Source: Cyclospora cayetanensis (lineage: Eukaryota; Apicomplexa; Conoidasida; Eucoccidiorida; Eimeriidae). From it: 64,000 nt of DNA. Below the pieces are notes generated by a model, which had not been told where the DNA came from, ran no database searches, and saw only the letters and a program-made list of their open reading frames with translations. Of the stretch, positions 11,701 to 22,239 are shown piece after piece; position 1 is the first letter of the stretch; every line of letters begins with the position of its first letter. The position numbers were made by a program, and so were the translations under genes. The stretch lies in contig NW_020312635.1 of assembly GCF_002999335.1 (NCBI RefSeq), positions 62,001-126,000 on the forward strand, in the 5' to 3' direction.

Positions 11701-14385
11701 GGCTTTGCAGTGCAGTGTAAGGGAGCCGCGCACGGCGATGGCTAGCTACCCCAGCGGCTAGCCAGCCATCGCCGTGCGTGGCTCTGTCTTTTGACTGCGC
11801 CGCAAAACTCCGAAGACAAACTCACGCAGCCTCGATGCTCTTAGACCGTCGCATGCACGCGTCTCTTCCGCGTGTGGTGTGCTTGCAGGTGCTCCGCTTT
11901 TCGAATTGTGGCATCACATGCAGGCCCCTTTGCTGCAGCTGCTGCAGCACCCCCCCGCTGCGGCAGCGGCAGCTGCACTTTTCAAGCGTTTGCTGCTGTC
12001 TATGGCCACGCGCGTTGCTCCGCTCGACGAGGAGCTGCAGCAGCAGCTGCGGGATGCAGCTGCTGCAGATGCAAACGCTGCTGCAGATGCAGACGCTGCC
12101 GCAAAGGCTGTGGCTAAGCTCTCAGGGGGGCAAAGGGTGCTCCTGTCTATCTTGCATGCGCAACTGCCGCTGCAACTGCAGGAGCTGCTTGCTGCCGAGA
12201 AAGGCACAAGTCGATGCTTACTTACCCCAACTGACATCGCTGTACTGCAGCTGCTCCTCTGCTGTTATCCCCTGCAGCAGCATCGGCAACATCGCCTCCT
12301 GCAAGCAGCGCTTCACATCCTGGAAGCAGCAGGCACTGCAGCAGCAGCGACTCCGCATGCGGATGTAGTGCCACTGTGTCCACCTCGCATGCGCCTACTG
12401 CAGCGTCAGCTTTTCTTTCAGCAGCAGCAGCTAGAGGCCTCTCTGGATGGCAACGACGACGTCCACGGGCTGCAGCAGCAGAAGATGCAGCAGCAGGAGG
12501 TGCAGCAGCAGAAGATGCAGCAGCAGGAGGTACAGCAGCAGCTGCAGCGGCTGCAGCAGAAGCAGCAGCGTTTGGAGGAGCAACTGCGCATCCCGCCTCT
12601 GCCTCTATGCCGGAAAGGTGTTGTTGCAGCAGCAGAGGCAGCGGCGAAAAACTCGCTGCTGCAACAAGAAAGGATGTCTCTTGGCAAGGAGAAAGAGGTC
12701 TTTGTTGCTCTTCCCCCCCCAGTGCCTGCTGCTACCGCTCCCTTGACAGCTCAACTGCTGCTGCTGCAAAGGCAGGTGACAGCAGCTGCAGATCAGCGCG
12801 AGGGTTGCTTTTTTCCTTCTGCCTTCGGGGTGGCATGTGCGCTGCTGCATACTGCCGCAGAGCAGATGCTGCTGCAGCACCAGCAGCAGCCGCAGACACA
12901 TCACCAGCAGCAGCAGACACAGACACCTCAGGAAGGAGGCTCAGCTGAAGAACTGCATCCAGACGTTGAGGCAGAGGTACTAGTTCAGCTTGTTCATCAA
13001 CATCAACAAGAGCAGCAGCGAGAAGAACACCAGTGGGCGGAATTCGGAAGTTGTGTTGCCGTGACTGCTTGGACCATGTTGCAAACACTGGTACGCTCTA
13101 AACACATAGTATATATTTCAATCTACTTTAAAAGAAGAAACCCTCGACGTTTCGGGTATTTTTTAGAATATGTATGGCAAGCAAAAACAGATGCGGCAGG
13201 CTGAGTCAGCACTATCGGCAACACCTAGGGGCCTCTCTAGACGGCTAGTTCTGCGGCGCTGTGCTCTGTGTGTGTTGCTGCAGCGCCAGCAAACTCTCGC
13301 TGCGTATGTGCCAGCAGTGCAGCAGCTGTTGCCGGCAATGCCGTTGTTGCATGCGATGCTGCTGCAGGCTGCTGCAGCAGCCACACGTGTAGCAGCATCA
13401 CCTGCAGCAGAAGCGAGCTCGAGGGAGGAGGTGTCCACCCCCCACCCTTCTAGTGCGAAAGCAACAGCAACAGCAGCAGCAACAACAGCAGCAACAGCTG
13501 CTGCTGCTGTTGTTGCCGCCATGGGGAGCACAGCGAGTTGCTGTTTTCTTCTACAACTGCGCCGCCTATGGCGGAGCGCTCTGGAAGCTGCAAGCTGCAC
13601 GCTGCAGCCGCTCAGCCTGCAGCAAGCGCAAAAGGTGTGACTTGGAGGCCAAGTAATCTGCTAGAGATCCCCTGGCTAGACGTGAAAGAGGGTTGGGGGG
13701 GTTGGGGTAAACAGGAGAGGGGAGCGCTTGTGGAGGGCAAGGGTTGGCGGTGTTGCCGTTTGTGGCGTGCGTGTGTGTCTCTCTCTCTCAGCGAGGACTG
13801 CAGTTGTTGACACCTCGCTACTATGATCCTAAGAGCCTTGGAGGGTTGAGAAGCAGCATTACAAACCCCTTACAGCGGGAGCTTTTGCAGCAGCACAGGG
13901 AGAGGCGGCAGTACAAGCAGCAGAGGCGCAACGCAGCAGCAGCCATCCGTGCATCTGCAGGGGCAGCAGCGGCATCTGCAGCGGCGGCTACCGCAGCCCG
14001 TAAGGCTGCTGTAGCTGCCCACACCAAGCGAAACATCAGCATGCTTGAGCAGGATCAGGCCGAATATAAGAAGATGAAGACAACAGGTAAGAGGATCGTT
14101 TTCTTCCTCCTTTTTCGCGGTTTCATTAAGCTCTAATCGGCTAGCAAGGAAGAAGGAACACGGGAGCGGTGCGGAGTGCATGTCCGCTACGCCTGGCACG
14201 AACAGCTACTACGCGTTTTCCGTTCGATTCTCGAGAGAAAGCCATCCCAGTTGTCTTTTTGTGCAGGGGGTGGCATGGACACATCCATCAAGCCGTACCG
14301 CCCTTCAAAAGAAAAGAAGAAAAAACGAATGGCCGGAAATCGCACAGAAACTTCGCATGCAGGGAGGCGCAAAACTGAGGTGTAA
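6831..14385 (+). CDS. NOP14: Nucleolar protein 14 (NOP14), 11 exons
   Basis: NOP14 is an SSU-processome factor needed for 18S rRNA maturation and 40S assembly in the nucleolus. Exons: 6831-7007, 7471-7972, 8511-8617, 8911-9017, 9246-9688, 10010-10784, 11410-11528, 11889-13090, 13284-13634, 13792-14086, 14267-14385. All phases agree and give about 1398 residues. Family marks: NPFDVMGNKKTKRKILG with KVKGTERN at the N-terminus; SRREIFREIISKSKEVK; DYDTAARLLRFEPR followed by LLTEEELQEKARKKL; a long acidic Ser/Glu tract; PLFELW and LTPTDIAVLQLLLCCYPL in the helical domain; and a basic C-terminus (ERRQYKQQRR, then DQAEYKKMK) like the ERKGAIRELRKD region of the family. Large Gln, Ala and ETATS repeats inflate the middle. 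The ATG at 6831 is the first in frame. It is divergent from rpoA, with about 400 bp between the two starts. Confidence 0.93.
7285..7392. repeat. GACAGAGA microsatellite in NOP14 intron 1
   Basis: About 105 bp of GAGACAGA/CACAGACA simple repeat within the intron between exons 1 and 2. Confidence 0.9.
8000..8362. repeat. CT-rich (TCTC/TTTCTC) microsatellite in NOP14 intron 2
   Basis: About 360 bp of strand-asymmetric pyrimidine repeat, with TTTTCTTTCTCTCCCTCTC units. It fills most of the intron between exons 2 and 3. Confidence 0.9.
10132..10560 (+). repeat. Acidic Glu tract and SETAT/AKATSE repeats in NOP14 exon 6
   Basis: A GAAGAGGAA run encodes about 30 nearly continuous Glu residues (10140-10220). 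CAACATCAGAAACAG units (10376-10540) then encode Ala-Thr-Ser-Glu-Thr repeats. Acidic blocks occur in NOP14 of other eukaryotes; the Thr/Ser/Glu array looks lineage-specific. Confidence 0.75.
11724..11783. repeat. Near-perfect inverted repeat (hairpin) in NOP14 intron 7
   Basis: Arms of about 23-27 bp, with core GCACGGCGATGGCTAGC and its complement, separated by about 10 bp. They lie between exon 7 (ends 11528) and exon 8 (starts 11889). Confidence 0.8.
12470..12545 (+). repeat. 30-bp tandem repeat encoding QQQKMQQQEV in NOP14
   Basis: Two in-frame copies of a 30-bp CAG-rich unit in exon 8, followed by more Gln-Leu-Gln-Arg sequence; the stretch probably forms a helix or coiled coil. Confidence 0.75.
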
Positions 14386-14567
14386 ACGGGCAGGCACGTG
14401 CAGCAGGCGGTGCTTGCTGCATGTGCCTGCTGCTGCTACATGCGTGTGCTGTGGCTCAAGCTGCAGCGGCAACGGGTTCTTTTGTTTGGCTTGCAAACAG
14501 ACTCTGCTCAAGCATATCTTGTCGCCCTGTGCATGCAATTTTTTCGCGTAGACCGACCACTTGCGGC

Positions 14568-16394
14568 TCAGAGTTCCTTCTGCTCGTGCAGCGCCTCCTG
14601 CGGAATACACCGCATGGCGCGCACAATGATGCTGCTGACTTGCTGCTGCTGCAGTTGCTGCTCATCCGCCGCCTCCTGTAGCGATAGCAACTCTTGTTTG
14701 TAGCTGTTACAGCCACGGACGCCGGAGAACAGGTTCAACAGCGGCTGTAGCAGCTCCTTCCTCAAAGCAGACACGGGCAGATCTGCTCGAGGAGGAGGGT
14801 TGGGGTGCTGCAACCGCTGCTTTTGCAGGCGCTGGATCTGCTGGTCCGCATATTCAGCGTATGCCAATAGGGCGTCATGGCGAGTGGCTGTAGCGCTGTT
14901 GGTGGTGTTTCTGCTGCTACAAACCGCGTTGTAGAGAACACCGGGGGTGCAGGATTTGATAAATGCATCCGCAGATTTCAGCCACAGCCACGGGTTGCTC
15001 CTCAAACTTCTACCCACCATGACGCCAGAGATCGTGCGGCCGTTGCTGTTGCACTGCTGCAACAGCGACGCGGCCTCCTCGGGTGTCTGTACACCGCCGT
15101 TGAGGGTGAAAAAGACCTGTCTGTCCGGCAGTTGCGCGCGCGCAGCTGCAGCCGCTGCAGCTGCTGCGGCTGCCGCACGCTTATAATCCAGCGGAGGAGC
15201 CTTTTGATGACTGCGGCTGCAGGAAATACCTAAAATGCCTTCCCTCGCATGAATCACAAAGTGCCGCGGGTGTGCAGCGGCCGCTGGTGCTGCTGCACAG
15301 CCGCGCGCGGCACCGTCTTCCTCGCAATGGAAGTCTCCAATTGTGCCTCTCGGTGCCGCAATTGCCGCCGCATTGCACTGCAAAAGAAAGTCTTCAATGG
15401 ATGCGCTTTGGCCTTCAATCCCCAAGCGGCATTTCACAGAGACTTCCACCTGTTGCTGCTGGAGGTTTCGCGCCGCCTCATGAAGAGCTGCGCATACAGC
15501 AGCGACCCGCTCGGGGTGTCTCTGCAGTTCCAGGCCGAATCCGCCAGCAACTGCATGGCTGCTAGGGCAGCCGCAATTGAGATTGAAAAGCAAGGGCTGC
15601 TGCTTCTGCTGCTGGCTGAAAATAATTGCAGCGGCGGCAGCTCCCGTTGCAGCAGCAGCAGCAGGATTCGGCACAGCCAGCTGCAAGACAGTGCGCTCGT
15701 CTCTTCCTACAGCCTGCAGATCCTCTGCAACGCCATGCGGCAGAAGCGGCAGCAGCTGCTCTAGCAGCTGCTGCCGCTGCGCAGGATCGCGTTCCTGCTG
15801 CAGCTGCTGCACAAACAGCAACTGCTGCTTCTGCTGCAGCAGTAGAGGCATCATTTCTGTATACAACACCATACGGGAAGACAGCAAACGCGCTAAAAAA
15901 CGAAAGTGCCGGGTGGTATAGCCAAACAGCGGGGCTGCCGCAAGTGCGCATACATCAGCTGGCGTGTCATGACTGCTATCCTTGCTGATATTAGGGGCAC
16001 TGCTGCTGCTAGTGCTGCTTCTGCTGCTAATGCTGCTAGTGCTGCTTCTGCTGCTAATGCTGCTTCTGCTGCATGGCTCGCGTTGCGCATAGTGAAGCGT
16101 CTTGCGTCCCCAGTTGCATGTGTTGCTCCTCAAGGGCTGTTCTCTGCAGTGGCAGCGCTGTAGAGTGCCTCCAAGCACGACGGGCTTGACGCGGGAGAAT
16201 GCAAAGGCGGGCGAAACGTGTGAGTAAAATGCAAAGGCGGGCGAAACGTGTGAGTGGGCTGCTGAATTAGGTACTCGAGCTAAAGACTCAGCCACTGTCC
16301 AACCAACCGCCAGCAGCAGATGCCACAGCAGTAACGCCAGCATTCCAGATCGCCCCCCTCTCTTTCCCCCGTCCCTCCCCACCCCTTTCCCCAT
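14568..16394 (-). CDS. dusA: tRNA-dihydrouridine synthase, DusA type, with signal peptide
   Basis: FMN-dependent reduction of uridine to dihydrouridine in tRNA. It is a single exon of 608 codons with ATG at 16392-16394. A hydrophobic segment (LALLLWHLLLAVGW, residues ~19-32) follows a basic start, then a Ser/Arg-rich stretch to ~140; this is the shape of an apicoplast bipartite leader. The TIM-barrel domain begins near residue 153: APLFGYTTRHFR and MVLYTEM match the DusA N-terminus. NCGCPSS (~273-279) holds the expected catalytic Cys. VKCRLGIEG, FVIHAREGILG, PPLDYKRA, LNGGV and GVMVGRS...NPWL follow in family order. Gln/Ala runs expand the loops. M18 is an alternative start that would still keep the signal peptide. 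Tail-to-tail with NOP14, 182 bp apart. The plastid location is inferred. Confidence 0.9.
   Translation of the reverse strand: MGKGVGRDGGKRGGRSGMLALLLWHLLLAVGWTVAESLARVPNSAAHSHVSPAFAFYSHVSPAFAFSRVKPVVLGGTLQRCHCREQPLRSNTCNWGRKTLHYAQREPCSRSSISSRSSTSSISSRSSTSSSSAPNISKDSSHDTPADVCALAAAPLFGYTTRHFRFLARLLSSRMVLYTEMMPLLLQQKQQLLFVQQLQQERDPAQRQQLLEQLLPLLPHGVAEDLQAVGRDERTVLQLAVPNPAAAAATGAAAAAIIFSQQQKQQPLLFNLNCGCPSSHAVAGGFGLELQRHPERVAAVCAALHEAARNLQQQQVEVSVKCRLGIEGQSASIEDFLLQCNAAAIAAPRGTIGDFHCEEDGAARGCAAAPAAAAHPRHFVIHAREGILGISCSRSHQKAPPLDYKRAAAAAAAAAAAARAQLPDRQVFFTLNGGVQTPEEAASLLQQCNSNGRTISGVMVGRSLRSNPWLWLKSADAFIKSCTPGVLYNAVCSSRNTTNSATATRHDALLAYAEYADQQIQRLQKQRLQHPNPPPRADLPVSALRKELLQPLLNLFSGVRGCNSYKQELLSLQEAADEQQLQQQQVSSIIVRAMRCIPQEALHEQKEL
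16196..16258 (-). repeat. 30-bp tandem duplication in the Dus leader
   Basis: Two adjacent near-identical copies of a 30-bp unit encode YSHVSPAFAF-like decapeptides at residues ~47-66, just after the signal peptide. Confidence 0.85.
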
Positions 16395-17192
16395 CGTCAG
16401 CCCCTTATGTCGTAAAAATGCATATCTTTTTCCTCATCCACCAACGCTGCTACTGCACCGCCTTCTGCGGAACTGCCGGAGCTCCTGATGCTGCTTGCTG
16501 CAGTGAGCGACGCTGTTGCAGCGCGCGCACAGGCAAGCTTCAAGCCCCTCCTCATCTACACACAGATACAGCTAGATTCGACGTCCTATTAGTGCGAACT
16601 CGGTAATCCGAGAGCGTGCGTGCGTGTCTTCCACGCATGTTGACAGGGTTCCTTGTGTCTCGAGCTGTATACAGACAAGGTTCGGAAGCTGCTGCACGGC
16701 TTTCCCTGGACACCAGAGTTCAAGTCCGAAACCACTGCAGAAAAAGGGTCCGCCAATTTCAGATTTTCAATGAGTGATGCAGACGGAAATGCAAATCGGG
16801 GAAGAGGGCGTCAAGGGGGTTGCGCAAAGTACGCCTAGGGCTGGGAACGAGCGCCGTTGCTTGCTGAGCGACGGCGCTGCAAGATTCGAAAGCTGCATGC
16901 AACAGGCTTTCTTTAGGGTTTAGTCCATATAGTAGCCTTCTTCCTAGACTTCTTATTCTCAATCGGTACACATAATGAATATATATGCATCGATTTCCAG
17001 GCTGCGCGCGCATCGCTGCCAAGTTGAACGCGCCACCGCTTGTCCACTTCAGCGTTGAGGAAGCAGAAAGCCTAAACCTTCGACACTGATCCGTGCTCCT
17101 CTCTTCTTCCGTATGCGCGCAATGACCACTTGAATGGTCGCTGTGGTCAATAGTTTCAAGGCATTCCCTTGAGAGCGGAAGCTCTTTCCACA
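16395..17192. other. Intergenic region, divergent promoters
   Basis: About 800 bp between the divergent starts of the Dus gene and the transporter. One TTTAGGGTTTA telomere-like motif lies near 16911. There is no convincing coding sequence, so it probably holds both promoters. Confidence 0.6.
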
Positions 17193-18727
17193 ATGGACCG
17201 GGAAACGTGCGCTACCGCCTCCGGCGAGGCGGTACAGTTTCATGAGCCGCAGTTAGAGGGGGTGCAGCCGCGGCTGCCACAGCAGCAGCAGGGAGGGTCC
17301 AGCTTCTTAGGAGAGCCCCCTGTCGCATCTGGCAGCAGCAACAACAGCATGGAGGAGGCGCGCAGCAGCAACAGCCAGCTGTGGCTGTCTGCAGGCATAG
17401 CGGGCCTGATGTGCGTTGCCGCGGGATTTTCCATTTGTGTTGCTGGCGCCGTGCTGCAGCCTCTGCAGCAGGATTTTCGTTTGTGTGGCTCGCAATTTGC
17501 ATGCACGGAAAAGGGGGCTTTCGTCGCTGTCTTCGCGCCAGGAGCTGCGGTACTTTGACACTGCTCTAATCCCATTCATTTTGTCCATACCGCAATGGAG
17601 AGGGGCAAGGAGGATGAAGGAAGAACCAACAAGGGGAATAGTTAGGTTTGGGGGGGAATTCAGCTTTTGCTGCAGCGCTTTGTTAAGGCGTAGGCTTTCG
17701 CGGGTTATCCCTGATTCGCAGTGCTCGACGGCGTGCGTCGTGTCTGGCAGCGAGAGGACGCGAGGTGGACTGCCTCACTCAGTGCCGTGCGATGTCTAGA
17801 GAAAACTAGATGTCGGCGAAAAAATATTTCTGAAATTTTCCTTGCAGGTCGGGAGTCTGGTCGGCGGCTTCGTGGCAGATGCAGTAGGACGATGGCGTTC
17901 GCTCTTTTGGACTTCCCTTGCCTTCATAGCCGCTACAGGCCTCACTGTCATGAGCGCAACCTACGCTGTAAGATTCCTGAAGACTGCTGGAAATGATGAC
18001 GAGGAGGTCTTTTGCCGCTGCGCTCGCCACATCCGCATGTTTCACTGCAGTGCGGGTTCTCCTTTTTCTGCCTTCTGCAGCCACTTGGTTGGAGGGAGGG
18101 GAGGTTTGAGAGCTCTGCGCTTTCAGAGACTTTGCCCTCTGTGTATTAGTGTCTGTATGTATGTATGTATATGTGTACGTGTGTATGTATGTATGTATGT
18201 GTGTATGTGAGTATGTATGTGTGTGTGTATGCGTATATATATATATATATGCGCATATATATATATATATATATATACGCATATATGTGTATATTGATGC
18301 ATGTTTGTGTTTGCGTGTGTTTCCGGACAGGCGGTGTTGGTGGGACGTTTTTTGCAGGGTGTCTTTTTGGCGGTGGGCGTTGTGGCCGCTTTTACGTTTG
18401 CAGCTGAAATTGCCCCTGCAAAGCTCCGCGGATCATTTGTAGCTCTTCAAGAAGTCTTAATTTGCACGGGTTAGTCGGTGCGCATATTATATCGCAGATC
18501 CTGTTTCACGGCAGCGAATAAAAAAGCGGCTGCTAGCTAGGCAACCAGGGGGAAGGGGGGGAGAAGGCAGACACCGCAAAAAATGCTGAGCTGCGTGTGA
18601 TGCAGAAAGAAACACACGTACAGATCGACAGAAGCACCCGCATATATCATACTGAAAGTCTCCTACCTAGGCACATAAACATGCATACATCTATATACAT
18701 ATATATATATATATATATGTACATGTA

Positions 18728-18797
<70 letters not shown>

Positions 18798-21700
18798 ACC
18801 AAGCACACCGAAAGAATACAGACAAACAAACAAACGAACGCAAACAGAGACACAAATGAAAATACACACCGAGTGTAGTGACACTGCAAAAGGTTGAGCG
18901 CCGGCCGTTTGCGCGTCACCACGCGCGAAGCCCGTGAGGAGGATGCGGATCCGAGAGCGCAGTAAATTAAAATCAAGGCGCTTTGGGGGGGGATACAACA
19001 TATGTGATATATCTATATATGGGTATGTATAGATATATTACACATCTGTAGATGTGTTTGCATGCGTGTGCCTTGGATTCAGGTTGCTTCCTTCCGTATG
19101 CTGTTGCGTGGGCGTTTCCTGAGCTGGGGTGGCGTGGTCTGGTGTCGATGGCTGTTGTGTTTGTAGCCTTGTTGGTAAGTGGTATGCTTCCAAGCTTTTG
19201 AATACAAATTCGTTTTGCTCGTTCGCACGCTGTCTGTGTGCTTCTTTGCCGCGGCACGCTCTTGACAGCCACCCCGCCTCTTGAGAGAGTGTCGTGTGAT
19301 CGCAAATGCAGCTGACAGGAGGCGCTGTTGCTGCTGTGGAGTGGGAAGAAAGGGGACTGACAGCGAAGGGCTGAGCGTTTGTGATATTCAGGCATGCTGT
19401 CTGCCTTTAATACCTGAGAGCCCACGGTTCTTGTTGCTCAAAGGCAAGAGGGAAGCGGCCGAAGTGGCGATGAAGCGGCTGAAATACGCCATGCAGCAGC
19501 GGCAGCAGCTGCTGCAGAGTGTGCAGCAGCAGCCAGATTTTCATCAGCTCGACGCGCAACAGCAACAAAAGCAACAACAAGAAGAGCAACAACACCAAGA
19601 AGAGCAACAGCAACAAAAGCAACACCAAGAAGAACAACAGCAACAAAAGCAACAACAACCACAAAAACAACAGCAAAAAGAGCAACAGGAGAGTGCCGTG
19701 GTAGACGGCTGTGCAGAGTTGCAGACGGAAGCCAGTTTTTCGGGAGCTTGTGCTGAGCTTCGCGTGAGCCCGTTGCGGTGTATACACGCGACAGCTAGCA
19801 AGGGAGGAGGAGCCTTACCAACAGCCACAAAGCCTTTTTACTGGCGTCGGTGGAATGCGAAGGGGGTGTGGCATGCTGTCTTGCTGGCGGGAGCTCTAGG
19901 GTGTGTGCACAGTCTCCTGGCAGTGAACAGCTTGATTCTGTTGGCTCCTAATGTCGTTCTCGTGTTTGGTATTTGCGACAACATGCCGCTTTCCTTTGGC
20001 ATTGGCCTTTCCAAGGTACTTCGAAAGCTGAAGCTTTAGGGTTTAAAGTGGGAGGGGAGGGGGGGGAAGATAAGGGAGGAAGGGTGAGAGGCACGAGATT
20101 TGGAATAAACCTCTGTGCATGTGACTCTCTAGCCGCGCTAAACGCTGATTTCCCACCTTTATTCATTCACTTATTCTTCCCCATTCATCCGCTTATTCTT
20201 TTTCCTCCATTCATTTCTTCCCCCCTATTCTTCTCCCCCCCTCCATTTATTCACTTATTCTTATCCCTCCATTTATTCCCTTATTCTTCCCCATTCATTC
20301 ACTTATTCTTCTCCCCCCTCCATTTATTCACTTATTCTTATCCCTCCATTTATTCCCTTATTCTTCCCCATTCATTCACTTATTCTTATCCCCCCTCCAT
20401 TTCTTCCCCCCTATTCTTCTCCCCCCTCCATTCATTCCCTTATTCTTTTTCCTCCATTTATTCCCCCTTATTCTTTTTCCTCCATTTATTCCCCCCTATT
20501 CTTCTCCCCCCTCCATTCAATCCCTTATTCTTTTTCCTCCATTCATTTCTTCCCCCCTATTCTTCTTCCTCCCTATTCTTCTTCCTCCATTCATTTCTTC
20601 CCCCCTACTCTTCTCCCCCCTCCATTTGTTCCCTTGTTCCCCCCTGTCTCGTGCAACAACACGCATGTCTCCCCCTCGAAACGGCTGTTTGGCTAAAATC
20701 TGTGCGGCTTTTTGCAGCTCGCAGGCGCTGTATGCTGTCTGCTGACTGCCGACTATGTCGGACGGCGTTTCCTGTTGTTGTGGGGTGCCGCTTCGATCTG
20801 CCTTACGCATGTGTTCCTCGCGGTAATTTTTTTGAAGTCGCATCACGCCGAATTCGGAAGTCGCATGCGTCGCAGAGGGCGGCTGCGAGGAACACGATTT
20901 GCACTTGGCCGCTTCTTTCTGCTGGAGGAGGCGGCGACAGTGCTGGCTAGCTGGCTTCTCGACGAGCATGCGGAGGTTCTGCCTTTGTGATTTGTGATGG
21001 CCTTCGCAGATCTTGGGGCTTGTTAGGCGACAGCTGTTGCCTTACGAGCTGCTGCAGCTTTGTACAGCCGCGAACTTCTTGAACCCGCAGGCTGCTTCTG
21101 CTTCTGCGGCTGCTGCTGCTGCTGCTGCTTCATCTTCCCACACGCTGCACGAGCAGCAATTTGCTGCTGCGGCAACTAGCGCTGGCAGTGGCCTTGTGCT
21201 AGCGCTGATGATCTTCTTTTGGGGAGCTAGCTGGTCCTGCATTGTGCCAGTCGTGGCTGCCGAAGTAAATGAGCACTTTGTCTTCACTTGAAGTGGCAAG
21301 CCGGCAGGCGCCTTCCCTTTGAGCGCTGCCTGCCTCCTATAGGGGTTCTGTGTTTTTTGCGCAGCATCACGCGATGACGAGGGCAGCTTTTGTCGTGCGC
21401 GACGGCCTGCTGGGCAAGGCAGAGACAGTCGTCATTCGACAACGGCTTGCGTTTGTTGTGCATGCAGCTGGTGCCTTCAAGTCACAGAGCCTTGGCAGTA
21501 GGCCTTGCGAAGGCCCTTGGATGGGTTGTGGCTGGAGTTTTCCAGCTCTTTGGAGAACGCGCGCTAGTCGAACTCGGCATGGACGGTAAGGCGTTGGTGC
21601 GAGGCAGATAGGCAGGCAGGGAGACAAGCTGGCAGATAGGCAGACAGACAGGGAGACAGACAGGCAGACAGGGAGGCAGACAGGGAGACAGGGAGGCAAG

Positions 21701-22239
21701 CGGGGAGACAGGCAGACAGACAGGGAGACAAGCTGGCAGATAGGGAGGCAAGCGGGGAGACAGGCAGACAGACAGGGAGACAAGCTGGCAGATAGGCAGG
21801 CAGATAGGCAAGCAGACAGACAGGGAGGCAGACAGACAGACAGGCAGACAGCCTCCTGTGAAGAATTTGGGGGCATCGAGTTTTCTAAAGGCTTTTTGTT
21901 GAAAGTGGGCGTTGAGCAGCTTGCCCCCCCTCCCACCGAGTTAGACCCACACGCGGAGTCTGTGGCTTGCAATTGAGTGCGGAAGCGTTTTTCTGTTGTT
22001 TCCTGTGGCTTATGGTGTGTGCATGCGAAGTGTGTTTCTTCGCCTTTGCGCTTCTCTCGTTGGTCGCGCTCGCGTTTGCATTCTTCTACATTCCGGAGCT
22101 TAATGGTGCTGAGCTTGCCGACTCCCCAAAGGCTCGTCGTGGGCAAAAGGCTGCTATTTCCCTTCCCCCGCCTCTGCCTTCGCCGTCTGCCACGCAAGTC
22201 TCCCCTGCGCCCTCTCTCCAGCGTGCTACTGCTGCGTGA
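17193..22239 (+). CDS. Major facilitator superfamily sugar-porter-type transporter, 9 exons
   Basis: Exons: 17193-17549, 17848-17967, 18331-18469, 19083-19174, 19392-20015, 20718-20822, 21010-21264, 21468-21585, 21959-22239; phases agree and give 696 residues. TM1 lies in exon 1. GSLVGGFVADAVGRWRS is the loop 2-3 motif, VGRFLQGVFLAVG starts TM4, and PESPRFLLLKG after TM6 is the sugar-porter signature. DYVGRRF is the loop 8-9 motif, and FYIPELNG after TM12 stands where sugar porters have PETKG. The substrate (hexose, inositol or another) cannot be read from sequence. The central cytoplasmic loop (about residues 260-350) is swollen by Gln/Glu/Lys repeats. A Gln-rich N-terminal tail precedes TM1. 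The membrane (plasma, apicoplast or other) is unknown. ATG at 17193 with CACAATGG context is preferred. Confidence 0.88.
18150..18300. repeat. TATG/TATA microsatellite in transporter intron 2
   Basis: TGTATGTATG and ATATATGCGC units between exons 2 and 3 of the transporter. Confidence 0.85.
18690..18796. repeat. (AT)n then (AC)n microsatellite in transporter intron 3
   Basis: An (AT)n run is followed by about 33 uninterrupted AC dinucleotides (about 18727-18792). It should be highly polymorphic between isolates. Confidence 0.9.
19558..19692 (+). repeat. CAA/GAA repeats coding a Gln/Glu loop in the transporter
   Basis: In-frame AACAGCAACAAAAGCAA-type units encode Gln-Glu-Glu-Gln-Gln and Lys-Gln-Gln blocks. 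This is the intracellular loop between TM6 and TM7, which is variable in MFS proteins. Confidence 0.8.
20150..20645. repeat. Pyrimidine-rich minisatellite in transporter intron 5
   Basis: About 500 bp of imperfect tandem units built from CCTCCATTTATTC, CCCTTATTCTT and TTCTCCCCCC. It is strongly strand-asymmetric (almost no G on the plus strand) and lies between exons 5 and 6. Confidence 0.9.
21605..21855. repeat. GACAGGCAGACA minisatellite in transporter intron 8
   Basis: About 250 bp of GGCAGACAGACAGGGAGACAAGCTGGCAGATA-type units, between exons 8 and 9. Confidence 0.9.

Noticed and set aside
16908..16922. Telomere-like TTTAGGGTTTA motifs (also near 20037)
   Set aside because: Single short matches only; no array, so no evidence of an internal telomeric repeat here.
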